From NCBI GenBank assembly GCA_021767325.1, contig JAASTM010000004.1, forward strand, positions 1-21,800: 21,800 nucleotides of DNA, given 5' to 3'. The stretch comes from Spirochaetales bacterium (GTDB taxonomy: Bacteria; Spirochaetota; Spirochaetia; DSM-16054; Sediminispirochaetaceae). Positions 5,452 to 12,157 of this stretch are shown here, one piece after another (the stretch's first letter is position 1; each line of letters starts with the position of its first letter). The notes under the pieces were generated by a model, which saw nothing but the letters and a program-made list of their open reading frames with translations, was not told where the DNA came from and did not search any database. A program made the translations under genes and the position numbers.

Positions 5452-6405
5452 ATGAGATTTCCGATGCCGAGAGAAACAAAACATCTGCGCTCCATAGATG
5501 ATGTGTGGTACGGTAGGCCGGAGTACAAGGAAGGGCTGATTGTCCCGGAGATCAATATTAAATATGGAAGCTTGTATTCAAAAGTGAAAACTATGCCCGG
5601 GTATGCAAAATACCTGATGGGCTCCTTTCGGGAGTTATTTAAAACGGTTAAATCGATTAAACGGAATCCGTATACAGGCAGAAAACATATAGACTCGAAG
5701 GAGTTGTCCGATTTCGAATCATATGCTCGTACGCTTGGAGTTTCGGGGATACGATACACCCAGCTGCAGAAGCGGCATTTGTTCCAGCAGTCGATAGTCC
5801 TATTTCGTAATGTGATCGTGATAACTATGGAGATGAAGCCAGAGGAGATGGAAGCTGCTCCATCAGCACGAACCAACAAGGAGGTGTTCCGCACCTACTA
5901 TGAGCTGGGAAAGGCCGTTAATCTTTTATCTGACGATCTCCGCATGAAAGGATTTAATGCCCAGCCGATCCCGGCCATCGGAACTAATCTCAATCTGACC
6001 GTTGCGGCCCGGGATGCCGGCTTTGGCGAGTTTGGCACCAACGGCTTACTTATTACGCCTGAGTTTGGTCCGAGTGTACGGATTGCCGCCGTACTCACAG
6101 ATGTCGAGAATCTCCCCTTCAATGAGAGGAATCCCCATGAGTGGATCCGTGATTTCTGCCGTACCTGCGGCGCCTGCGTCCGGGCTTGTCCTGCCGGAGC
6201 CATTTATTCCCAGCCAAGGTTCTTGGAGGACGGCAGTGAAGAGCATATTGATTATCGAAAATGTGCCCTTCCTTTCTCGAAACAGTACGGGTGCTCCGTA
6301 TGCATAAGGGCGTGTACTTTTTTTCTGTCAGATTATCATAAGATATACAGGGCTTATCTCAAGAAAAAAAACAAAAGCAAGGAGACCAAAGTAGATGAAT
6401 CTTAA
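5452..6405 (+). CDS. 4Fe-4S dicluster protein, QueG/reductive-dehalogenase-like (copy 1)
   Basis: 317 residues with no signal peptide or Tat motif. The middle (about 150-225: YELGKAVNLLSDDLRMKGFN, AGFGEFGTNGLLITPEFGP) resembles the cobalamin-binding nitroreductase-fold core of epoxyqueuosine reductase (QueG) and reductive dehalogenases. The C-terminus holds two 4Fe-4S motifs: C236-x2-C-x2-C-x3-CP and C271-x9-C281-x2-C-x3-C288, the second lacking the usual proline. Family knowledge suggests electron transfer from the clusters to a cobamide; the substrate is unknown. A cytoplasmic location is likely. AAGGAG before the ATG overlaps the MarR stop. The gene is homologous to the next one, with the same cluster positions, so they arose by duplication and may work together. 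Confidence 0.75.
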   Translation: MRFPMPRETKHLRSIDDVWYGRPEYKEGLIVPEINIKYGSLYSKVKTMPGYAKYLMGSFRELFKTVKSIKRNPYTGRKHIDSKELSDFESYARTLGVSGIRYTQLQKRHLFQQSIVLFRNVIVITMEMKPEEMEAAPSARTNKEVFRTYYELGKAVNLLSDDLRMKGFNAQPIPAIGTNLNLTVAARDAGFGEFGTNGLLITPEFGPSVRIAAVLTDVENLPFNERNPHEWIRDFCRTCGACVRACPAGAIYSQPRFLEDGSEEHIDYRKCALPFSKQYGCSVCIRACTFFLSDYHKIYRAYLKKKNKSKETKVDES

Positions 6406-7321
6406 CGATCTTACCCGTCCGCATGACATTCACCTTGCTGAAAATGCGGTTCTTTTTTCGAATAAAAAGTCAATCAGCAAGCGCTCTTATCCAGATGGTA
6501 AGCACTTCTCTCCCGGGGATATTGTGAAATTATTCGGAAAATTCGGGTATATGCTAAAATCCATGGGCTCGCTGCAGTCAAATCTCCGGCTCATCAAAAG
6601 GAAGACAAATTTCTCCCGAAATAGCATAACCAGCGAGAATTGGAAGAAACTGGAAACCCGCATGAGGCAGCTCGGAGTCGATTCCTACGGGTGGCTGCGT
6701 TTGGATGAAGAGGATGTGTATCAAGGCAAGGGCATCCCATATACGTATGCGCTGATTATCACCATCAACATGGATGCAAAGATATTCAAAACGGTTCCCA
6801 GTATGGATGGACAGCTCGAGGTAATGCGGGTTTACGGAGAGACCGGTGAAGCTGTGAATCAGATAAGCCGTCTCCTGCGGAAACTCCACTACAATGCGGT
6901 TCCAAATCACTCCATGGGCGGGGCTATTGATTATGCCAAAGCCGGGGTTAAGGCCGGAATAGGAGCGATGGGCAGACACGGTATGCTGATAACTCCGGAA
7001 GCCGGAGCCTGTCACCGGTCGGCGATTGTCTACACGGATATTAAAAATCTTGGAGATTACATCCCACCCCAGGAGGATCATAGATGGATGAGTGAATTCT
7101 GCGCCCATTGTGGTAAGTGTATCCGCTCCTGCCCGACAGGGGCCATCTATGAAAATCCCGAAGAAGATGAGTACGGCAATGTATCGGCAGTCGAGTATGA
7201 GAAATGTTCAGCAGGTTTTGCTGAATACGGGTGCGGAATCTGTATTAGGGCTTGCCCGTTTACCTCCGTTGGGTATGAAAAACTGAAAGCGGCCCATGTT
7301 CGACGAATGGGAAAGACTTAA
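6395..7321 (+). CDS. 4Fe-4S dicluster protein, QueG/reductive-dehalogenase-like (copy 2)
   Basis: 308 residues, starting inside the end of copy 1 (11-bp overlap), so co-translated. It shares with copy 1 the blocks YGETGEAVNQISRLLRKLHY, NAVPNHSMGG, AGVKAGIGAMGRHGMLITPE and the cluster set C236-x2-C-x2-C-x3-CP plus C271-x8-C280-x2-C-x3-CP. The clusters stand at the same residue numbers in both copies, but overall identity looks modest, so the duplication is old. Predicted role as for copy 1: cytoplasmic redox enzyme, possibly cobamide dependent. QueG itself usually has more C-terminal sequence (HEAT repeats), and the housekeeping gene is rarely tandem, so plain QueG is unlikely. An attC-like site begins 73 bp after the stop. 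Confidence 0.75.
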   Translation: MNLNDLTRPHDIHLAENAVLFSNKKSISKRSYPDGKHFSPGDIVKLFGKFGYMLKSMGSLQSNLRLIKRKTNFSRNSITSENWKKLETRMRQLGVDSYGWLRLDEEDVYQGKGIPYTYALIITINMDAKIFKTVPSMDGQLEVMRVYGETGEAVNQISRLLRKLHYNAVPNHSMGGAIDYAKAGVKAGIGAMGRHGMLITPEAGACHRSAIVYTDIKNLGDYIPPQEDHRWMSEFCAHCGKCIRSCPTGAIYENPEEDEYGNVSAVEYEKCSAGFAEYGCGICIRACPFTSVGYEKLKAAHVRRMGKT

Positions 7322-7394
7322 GTGTTAACGCAAACTAAAGCGTAAAAATAGATCCATTGTAATTTTAAGTGAGATAACAAAAATCTATCACTAC

Positions 7395-7486
7395 ATTTAA
7401 CACGGGGTATATGCTACGGGCTTCGCCCTTGGCCTTCGGCACATTTGCCATTTGGGCAAACGTCATATACCCCGGGAACGTTATCT
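7395..7486 (+). repeat. attC-like site (92 bp)
   Basis: R''=ATTTAAC (7395-7401) is an exact consensus match; R'=GTTATCT (7480-7486). CGGGGTATATG (7403-7413) pairs perfectly with CATATACCCCG (7464-7474). The loop holds GGGCTTCGCCC and TTTGCC-ATTT-GGGCAAA hairpins and the GGCCTTCGG-CACATTTGCC core shared with 4698. The right end GGGAACGTTA matches the other sites. Confidence 0.75.
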
Positions 7487-7507
7487 GTCATTTCATAGAA
7501 AAATACC

Positions 7508-7536
7508 TTGACTATTGTATGACATTGTAATACAAT
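7508..7536 (+). promoter_or_regulatory. Promoter/operator of the RelE-RHH pair (leaderless)
   Basis: TTGACT (7508-7513), 17 nt, TACAAT (7531-7536); the ATG at 7544 is seven bases after the -10 box, so the transcript should begin at or next to the ATG. ATTGTAT (7514-7520) and ATACAAT (7530-7536) are perfect inverted arms overlapping the -10, a likely site for the RHH antitoxin. Confidence 0.7.
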
Positions 7537-7543
7537 TACCGTA

Positions 7544-7813
7544 ATGGTTTATTATGATGAAGATATCAAGAAAGAGATCCATAAGGGCAAGCTACCAAAA
7601 GAGATTGCGAAGCTTTTTGTTCATGCTTTTATTTCAATTGATACAACAAAAGACTTAAATCTTTTTGACATAAAGAAATTAGTTTCTGATTCATCTATTA
7701 ATTACTATAGACTAAGGAAAGGCAACTATCGTGCAATCTTTAAAATTGAAGATGCTGATATTCATGTCCTGACAATTGCAAAGAGGTCGGAGGTTTATAA
7801 AAAATGGCAGTAG
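7544..7813 (+). CDS. RelE-family toxin
   Basis: 89 residues. The C-terminal half reads FDIKKLVSDSSINYYRLRKG, NYRAIFKIEDADIHVLTIAK, RSEVYKKWQ: the RelE/HigB-like 'KKL...YYRLR-G-YR-I---D--I-V--I-KR-EVYK' pattern of ribosome-dependent mRNA interferases. The gene comes before its antitoxin and overlaps it by 10 bp, the reverse of the usual order but known in HigBA-type and some RelE pairs. No ribosome binding site precedes the ATG, and the promoter is placed for leaderless initiation. The pair lies between two attC-like sites, exactly as a gene cassette would. Confidence 0.85.
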   Translation: MVYYDEDIKKEIHKGKLPKEIAKLFVHAFISIDTTKDLNLFDIKKLVSDSSINYYRLRKGNYRAIFKIEDADIHVLTIAKRSEVYKKWQ

Positions 7814-8016
7814 TATCTGTAAGGTTAAATGCCGAAGAGGAAAAAATCCTGGAATATCTCACTGAATATTTGCATGAAGATAAATCAACACTTCTCAAGA
7901 AATCGATGTATGAGTTATATGAAGATATTCAGGATATTCGGTTTATTGAAAACTATATTGATGATGCAAAGAAGAGTGAAAAAAAATTCATAACTGGTGA
8001 TGAACTTCTGGATTGA
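7804..8016 (+). CDS. Ribbon-helix-helix antitoxin (RelB/DUF6290-like)
   Basis: 70 residues: an N-terminal beta strand MAVVSVRLNAEEEKILEYL followed by two helices (EDKSTLLKKSMYELYEDIQD) typical of ribbon-helix-helix dimers, then an acidic tail FIENYIDDAKKSEKKFITG DELLD that would neutralise the toxin. GGAGG (7789-7793) inside the toxin gene is its probable ribosome binding site. It probably represses the shared promoter through the inverted repeat at 7514-7536. The stop is 20 bp before the attC-like site at 8037. Confidence 0.8.
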   Translation: MAVVSVRLNAEEEKILEYLTEYLHEDKSTLLKKSMYELYEDIQDIRFIENYIDDAKKSEKKFITGDELLD

Positions 8017-8036
8017 TTTTTGATGGAAAAAACAAC

Positions 8037-8128
8037 ACCTAACAGCGAGTACCCGGCGCCGGCCGTTCGGCCTTTGCCCAAAATGGCTCCCGCTGGCTGC
8101 CAACTTCGGTACTCGCGGGACGTTATGT
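8037..8128 (+). repeat. attC-like site (92 bp)
   Basis: R''=ACCTAAC (8037-8043) is an exact consensus match; R'=GTTATGT (8122-8128). GCGAGTACC (8045-8053) pairs perfectly with GGTACTCGC (8108-8116), and GGGA separates the stem from CGTTA. The loop contains GCCGGCC-GTTCGGCC-TTTGCCC, the same core as the sites at 4698 and 7431. The total length equals that of the site at 7395. Confidence 0.75.
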
Positions 8129-8155
8129 GCAATACCTGATTACCTGAAAATTCTA

Positions 8156-8184
8156 TTGAAAAATAGTTATACTATTGTTATACT
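8156..8184 (+). promoter_or_regulatory. Promoter/operator of mazEF (leaderless)
   Basis: TTGAAA (8156-8161), 17 nt, TATACT (8179-8184), then GTAGGT and the ATG at 8191, so the predicted start is on the start codon. The spacer holds AATAGT-TAT-ACTATT (8162-8176), a perfect inverted repeat, and GTTATACT occurs twice (8166, 8177). These are candidate MazE sites. Confidence 0.7.
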
Positions 8185-8190
8185 GTAGGT

Positions 8191-8433
8191 ATGAAAACCG
8201 CTATTTCAATTCCAGATGATTTATTCACTGATGCCGAAATAACAGCTAAACAATTGGGCTTAGCAAGAAGTCAGTTATATGTGAAGGCAATTAAAGAGTT
8301 TATCGAACATCACAATAAGGATAAAATAACAGAAAAATTAAACCACCTTTATTCAAACTCACCAGCAGATAATGATTTCAGCGACATAGGGATTGAATCA
8401 CTTCGAGAGGCAACAAAAAATGATTCGTGGTGA
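8191..8433 (+). CDS. mazE: MazE/ChpI-like ribbon-helix-helix antitoxin
   Basis: 80 residues. MKTAISIPDDLFTDAEITAK followed by QLGLARSQLYVKAIKEFIEH is a ribbon-helix-helix DNA-binding domain with the 'SIPDDLF--AE--AK-L--SRS-LY--A---FI' signature of PemI/ChpI-type MazE antitoxins, which occur in spirochaetes (Leptospira ChpI) among others. The acidic C-terminus (SPADNDFSDIGIESLRE) is the usual toxin-binding tail. It overlaps the toxin by 14 bp and probably represses the leaderless promoter just upstream. This cassette-like unit starts right after an attC-like site. Confidence 0.85.
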   Translation: MKTAISIPDDLFTDAEITAKQLGLARSQLYVKAIKEFIEHHNKDKITEKLNHLYSNSPADNDFSDIGIESLREATKNDSW

Positions 8434-8731
8434 AATCTGGTGGGTAGATCTTGGTATACCGGTTGTAGTTATACAGGATGATTCGTTCAATAGAAGTAAA
8501 ATTAATACAGTGATAGTTGCTTCAATAACAACAAATCTTAATCTTGCAGAGGCGCCTGGTAATGTTTTTCTTGAAAAAGGGAAATCTGGTTTATCGAAAG
8601 ATGGCGTAGTAAATATATCTCAGATTACTACCATTGATAAGAAAAGGTTAGCTGAAAAGGTGTGTGTCTTATCACAGAGTTCAATGTCAGAAATTGATTA
8701 TGGATTAAAATTGATTCTTAATATTCAGTAA
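8420..8731 (+). CDS. mazF: MazF/PemK-family endoribonuclease toxin
   Basis: 103 residues from ATG 8420 (MIRGEIWWVDLG), preferred over an ATG at 8393 because MazF proteins begin with M-RGEIWWV-LG and GAGAGG (8405-8410) precedes it. Family marks: IPVVVIQDDSFNRSKINTVI (the P-VVIQ-D-FN-S motif), VASITTNL and KSGLSKDGVVNISQITTIDK (S--DSVVN-SQI-T-DK). MazF cleaves single-stranded RNA at short motifs and is held inactive by MazE. One oddity: the loop normally reading G-PRP-VVIQ is shortened to GIPVVVIQ, lacking the R-P pair, which may alter activity. DUF362 follows after 8 bp with no attC-like site between. Confidence 0.85.
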   Translation: MIRGEIWWVDLGIPVVVIQDDSFNRSKINTVIVASITTNLNLAEAPGNVFLEKGKSGLSKDGVVNISQITTIDKKRLAEKVCVLSQSSMSEIDYGLKLILNIQ

Positions 8732-8739
8732 GAGGACAT

Positions 8740-9915
8740 ATGAAACTGAACAAACAGTATAATCGCGAGCGCAGAAACTCGCAGTTTGCAGAGAAACAGC
8801 CGCCAATAACTGTCATTTATGGAAAAGATCCAGTCTACATGACGAATATCCTGCTGAAAACTGTCGATCTGAAGCGATATATCCCCAAAGGGTCATCGAT
8901 CGCGCTGAAACCAAATCTCGTTGTCTCAAGTGCAGCCAAGAGTGGTGCAACCACCACACCTGAAGTAGTGGAAACTGTCGTTCAGTATCTTCAGGAAAAC
9001 GGATATGACGATATTTCCATCATTGAAGGCTCCTGGCTGGCTGCAGATACCATGCGCTCTTTTGAAGTATGCGGTTATGCTGACATTTCGAAGAAATACG
9101 GCGTTCCGCTTGTAGATACCAAAAAAGACTCAACCACGTCCGTAACAATTGAGGACTACACTATTGATATCTGCAACTCAGCTCTCGAGGCGGATGTCCT
9201 GATAAATTTCCCTGTGCTGAAAGGGCATGGTCAGACGCAGCTCACCGGGGCGCTGAAAAACCTCAAGGGAATTATTCCCGACAAAGAAAAACGCCGGTTT
9301 CATGCCGAAGGGCTCCACGAACCGATCGCGCGCCTGAATCAGATGTACAAACCGACATTTCACATCATGGACGGAATCTGCGGAGATCTCGGCTTCGAGG
9401 AAGGCGGCAATCCCTCTACCATGCACCGCATGCTGGCCTGCGAAGACCCTGTGCTTCTGGACAGCTACCAGAGCACCCTCATGTATCTCGATATCGATGA
9501 GGTCCCTTTCATTCGCAGATCGCACGAACTGGGCTGCGGGCAGCTCTACGATCCGGCCCGAGAAGAGGAGCTGGTCCTGCATCTGAATGAACCGGAAACA
9601 GATTACTCAATGCCCAAATTTTCACGCAACATCCCTGAACTTGTCTCTCAGGATCTGGCCTGCTCCTCCTGCTACGGAACGCTGTTCCAGGCACTCCTGG
9701 ATGTAGATGAGGATCTGTGGCAGCGGATACGGCAAAAGTTCGAAGGCAACGGCAGAAAGCCGGTCTTTTCCGTCGGGCAGGCATTCAAAGGAAAAGAGTG
9801 GAGCAGCGATATTCCTCTCGGCATAGGCATCTGCACACGAGGCGCAGCCCAGTCCGTAAAAGGCTGTCCGCCCAGGAAAGAGGATATCATCCAACAGATC
9901 AAACAGGTATTCTGA
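8740..9915 (+). CDS. DUF362 domain-containing protein
   Basis: 391 residues. KPNLVVSSAAKSGATTTPEV, VETVVQYLQENGYDDISIIE, ADVLINFPVLKGHGQTQLTG, ALKNLKGIIPDKEKRRFH and MDGICGDLGFEEGGNP are the conserved blocks of DUF362 (PF04015), a family of anaerobes often fused to or next to 4Fe-4S proteins and of unknown biochemistry. Several cysteines near the end (ACSSCYG, GIC, GCP) could bind metal, but there is no ferredoxin motif. AGAGGA (8731-8736) stands only 3 nt from the ATG and overlaps the mazF stop. Its GC content is higher than that of mazEF, so the two probably have separate histories. Convergent with the next gene, with a 49-bp gap. Confidence 0.85.
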   Translation: MKLNKQYNRERRNSQFAEKQPPITVIYGKDPVYMTNILLKTVDLKRYIPKGSSIALKPNLVVSSAAKSGATTTPEVVETVVQYLQENGYDDISIIEGSWLAADTMRSFEVCGYADISKKYGVPLVDTKKDSTTSVTIEDYTIDICNSALEADVLINFPVLKGHGQTQLTGALKNLKGIIPDKEKRRFHAEGLHEPIARLNQMYKPTFHIMDGICGDLGFEEGGNPSTMHRMLACEDPVLLDSYQSTLMYLDIDEVPFIRRSHELGCGQLYDPAREEELVLHLNEPETDYSMPKFSRNIPELVSQDLACSSCYGTLFQALLDVDEDLWQRIRQKFEGNGRKPVFSVGQAFKGKEWSSDIPLGIGICTRGAAQSVKGCPPRKEDIIQQIKQVF

Positions 9916-9964
9916 TTCTGTGGTTTTTCTCGGCACCCACTATAACCAGTGAGGCTGAAAGCAC

Positions 9965-11296
9965 TCACCCGATCATCCGGGCGGCGAACATGCCGGAACG
10001 AATGGCCAGGGGAACACCGTTGCCCGGCTGGACAGTTGAGCCGGCATAGCTCAGGTTTCGAACCTTCGGGTCACGGTTCGGCGGCCTGAATCCGTACCGG
10101 TTGTACTTACCCGACAGCCCGAAGACCGACCCGCCCAGGCTGCCGAAGCGCCGCTCCTGGTCGTCCGGGGCCATGATCTCCTGAGCGTGAACCTGCAGTT
10201 CGAGCTTTATTTTCTCCCGGAACTGGCGGATCATCTTTTCCGCGATTTCCGCCTTGCGGCGTTGGTAGTCGATCTGCTGGGTGGAGGGAAGCACCGTAAC
10301 AAGGAAAAGGGACGGCTTCTGCCGCTCCGTATAGCACGCATAGATGAGGAATGAATCGGGCAGTTGTCCATCATCTACCATTCTATGCACCTCGTCATAA
10401 TCTTCCGGGATGAGAAAGCTGTGCTGCGGGAGGTCGAGCATATCGGTCCCCAGAGCTACCGCAAAGTAGGCATGCGCTGCGGTGTGGTCTGCAGTTCTAC
10501 CGAGCATAGTCTGGGCCAGCGAATAGTCGACCGCTGCAATGCAGTGATCGAAGGCGCTGTCGTCCACAATAATCCTGTGCTTCTCCGGTCTGATGGTTTT
10601 CACCGCGCGGCTGCATTGGACTTTCACCCCCATCTCGCGGCAGGCGGCATCCATCTCCTCGACTATCCGGAAGATCCCGCCCTCCGGATAGTATATCCCG
10701 TCGATAAGCATCATCATCGGAGCAAAAAGGGCAGCCGAATCGGCGTCCTTGATCAATTTTTCGGTGTAGGCCGGATAGGTTGAAAGAAGCCCCTTCAGTT
10801 CTCCGGAGTGAAACGGCTCGACCGCTTTGCTCAGAGGTCTGAAGACCCGTGCGGTAAGCGCCAACCGGCTTACACTCATCAGGTCGAACAGCCCTGTTAT
10901 CGGACGGGAGAGCACGGTGTTTCTGATAATCGGCAGCGCCTTCTTAAACCGCGCCATCATTTTTTCGAGAAGCTGCCGGTCATGGGCATCCAAAACCGAC
11001 ATAAAATCGCTGCGATTGACTTTCAGCAGCTGATGGATGCTAAAACCGAACTCCGGGGTTTCGCTGAAAGTGAGCGGATTGCGCTTGCCGGCAGTCTTGA
11101 ACAGCTCGTCGAATACCCACAGCTCGGTTATCATGGACGGGCCCATCTCGAAGGTATACCCGTTGTGTCGGCTCTCCCGGATGCGCCCGCCCACCTTCTC
11201 CTGTTTCTCGTAGAGGCTCACCTCATGACCCTGTGCGCGGGCGTGAATTGCGGCTGAAAGCCCCGCAACTCCCCCGCCGATTACTGCAACTTTCAT
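9965..11296 (-). CDS. CrtI-like FAD-dependent phytoene desaturase-family oxidoreductase
   Basis: 443 residues. The N-terminus MKVAVIGGGVAGLSAAIHAR then GHEVSLYEKQEKVGGRI is a Rossmann FAD-binding motif (G-x-G-x2-G then E-K). The C-terminus NLSYAGSTVQPGNGVPLAIR SGMFAARMIG is the FAD-binding tail of carotenoid desaturases and isomerases (CrtI/CrtN/CrtO group). These act at the membrane on C30/C40 polyenes. No other carotenoid gene (phytoene synthase) is near, so the substrate may differ. AGGAGAAT precedes the ATG. A 7-bp inverted repeat (11311-11317/11338-11344) lies in the leader. Some actinobacterial and spirochaetal homologues of this family are annotated only as NAD(P)/FAD-dependent oxidoreductases. 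Confidence 0.85.
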   Translation of the reverse strand: MKVAVIGGGVAGLSAAIHARAQGHEVSLYEKQEKVGGRIRESRHNGYTFEMGPSMITELWVFDELFKTAGKRNPLTFSETPEFGFSIHQLLKVNRSDFMSVLDAHDRQLLEKMMARFKKALPIIRNTVLSRPITGLFDLMSVSRLALTARVFRPLSKAVEPFHSGELKGLLSTYPAYTEKLIKDADSAALFAPMMMLIDGIYYPEGGIFRIVEEMDAACREMGVKVQCSRAVKTIRPEKHRIIVDDSAFDHCIAAVDYSLAQTMLGRTADHTAAHAYFAVALGTDMLDLPQHSFLIPEDYDEVHRMVDDGQLPDSFLIYACYTERQKPSLFLVTVLPSTQQIDYQRRKAEIAEKMIRQFREKIKLELQVHAQEIMAPDDQERRFGSLGGSVFGLSGKYNRYGFRPPNRDPKVRNLSYAGSTVQPGNGVPLAIRSGMFAARMIG

Positions 11297-11375
11297 TTAT
11301 AATTCTCCTTCACACGGGTCCTCTTTCGTGTTCTCCTCCGTGTGCCGCCCAGGTGCTGTGTGCCCGCTTACGCTA

Positions 11376-11404
11376 ATTGTCAGAAACCAACAGGAATAAT
11401 GCAA
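11376..11404 (-). promoter_or_regulatory. Possible promoter of the CrtI-like gene
   Basis: On the minus strand TTGCAT (11404-11399), 17 nt, GACAAT (11381-11376) would give a leader of about 75 nt containing an inverted repeat at 11311-11344. Moderate match only. Confidence 0.4.
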
Positions 11405-11444
11405 GGTTATACAGTACACTGGAACTATTATTCTCATTGGAACC

Positions 11445-11473
11445 TTGAATGCGTGTATACATAGGTATATACT
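11445..11473 (+). promoter_or_regulatory. Promoter/operator of vapBC
   Basis: TTGAAT (11445-11450), 17 nt, TATACT (11468-11473). Palindromes GTATAC (11455-11460) and GTATATAC (11465-11472) overlap the spacer and -10 and are likely VapB sites. Here a leader of about 13 nt with AGGAGA (11480-11485) precedes the ATG, unlike the other toxin-antitoxin promoters. Confidence 0.65.
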
Positions 11474-11492
11474 AATAGTAGGAGACATAAGC

Positions 11493-11723
11493 ATGCGGAC
11501 TGTAAAAGTATTTAAAAGCGGTAACAGCCAAGCCATCAGAATCCCCAAAGAATATGCTATTGATGATACGGAACTATTTATACAGAAAGTGGGAAACTCT
11601 ATTATTCTTACCTCAAAAAATGATATTTGGTCCTCTTTTAGAACCAGTATAAATGAGTTCTCGGATGATCTATTTTCGGAAGGAAGAGAGCAACCTGAAA
11701 TGCAAGAACGGGAAAGCTTTTAA
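11493..11723 (+). CDS. vapB: VapB antitoxin (AbrB/SpoVT fold)
   Basis: 76 residues from ATG 11493, supported by AGGAGA 8 nt upstream; the frame is open further left but only through the promoter. RTVKVFKSGNSQAIRIPKEY is the classic AbrB-type swapped-hairpin DNA-binding motif of VapB ('V-KSGNSQAVRIPKE'). The C-terminal part (WSSFRTSINEFSDDLFSEGR) should thread into the toxin. VapB represses its own promoter together with VapC. Stop and toxin start share one base (TAATG). Confidence 0.9.
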   Translation: MRTVKVFKSGNSQAIRIPKEYAIDDTELFIQKVGNSIILTSKNDIWSSFRTSINEFSDDLFSEGREQPEMQERESF

Positions 11724-12136
11724 TGTATTTACTTGATACGAATATTTGCATTTATGTAATAAAAAAGAGATATCCTGAGCTCCAACAGAGGATAGAGAAG
11801 GAAGAGTTGTTTAACATCACTATATCATCAGTTACAGTTGGTGAACTGGAGTATGGAATTGCAAAAAGTAAGTATCCTGAAAAAAACAGAGAATTACTCT
11901 ATGGATTTCTCGCTCCCTTTGATATTGTTCCTTTTAGTGAATTGGATGCTGAGAATTTTGGCTATATTCGTGCTTACCTCGAAAAGATTGGCACTCCAAT
12001 TGGACCTTACGATCTGCAGATTGCTGCGCAGTGTATCACAAGAAAAATCCAGCTTGTTACAAATAAGGTAAAGGAATTTGATAGAGTACCCAATTTGATC
12101 GTTGAAAACTGGATACAAGCTTCAGACAAGCCATAA
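11723..12136 (+). CDS. vapC: VapC toxin (PIN-domain ribonuclease)
   Basis: 137 residues with the PIN-domain acidic positions: D5 in MYLLDTNICIYVI, E41 in SVTVGELEYG, D97 in GTPIGPYDLQIAAQ, and the VTNKVKEFDRVPNLIVENW tail, where many homologues have VTNNTREF. VapC enzymes cut tRNA or rRNA with Mg2+ and are held by VapB. The usual N after VTN is K (K115), a change close to the active site. The stop codon TAA (12134-12136) forms part of TAACAGCGAGG, matching the left end of the attC-like site at 8041, so the gene may be a cassette whose recombination site was later truncated. Confidence 0.9.
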   Translation: MYLLDTNICIYVIKKRYPELQQRIEKEELFNITISSVTVGELEYGIAKSKYPEKNRELLYGFLAPFDIVPFSELDAENFGYIRAYLEKIGTPIGPYDLQIAAQCITRKIQLVTNKVKEFDRVPNLIVENWIQASDKP

Positions 12137-12148
12137 CAGCGAGGTGCC
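12134..12148 (+). repeat. attC-like half site (R'' side only)
   Basis: TAACAGCGAGGTGCC repeats the left end of the 8037 site (TAACAGCGAGTACC) with one inserted G and a T-A/G change. The vapC stop is its TAA. The expected right half (stem complement plus GGG-N-CGTTA) is not found before the next ATG at 12158. Confidence 0.45.
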
Positions 12149-12157
12149 ACAAAGAAA

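Noticed and set aside
7395..8128. CRISPR-like or REP-like repeats
   Set aside because: The repeats are few, 92-177 bp long, separated by genes, and their stems differ in sequence; CRISPR repeats are short, regular and identical. REP elements would not keep conserved TAAC/CGTTA ends next to gene stops in one orientation.
9178..9936. Minus-strand open frames inside the DUF362 gene
   Set aside because: They mirror a well-conserved gene and show no recognisable protein.
10364..11257. Plus-strand open frames inside the CrtI-like gene
   Set aside because: They are antisense to a clearly conserved oxidoreductase, have no ribosome binding sites and no family resemblance.
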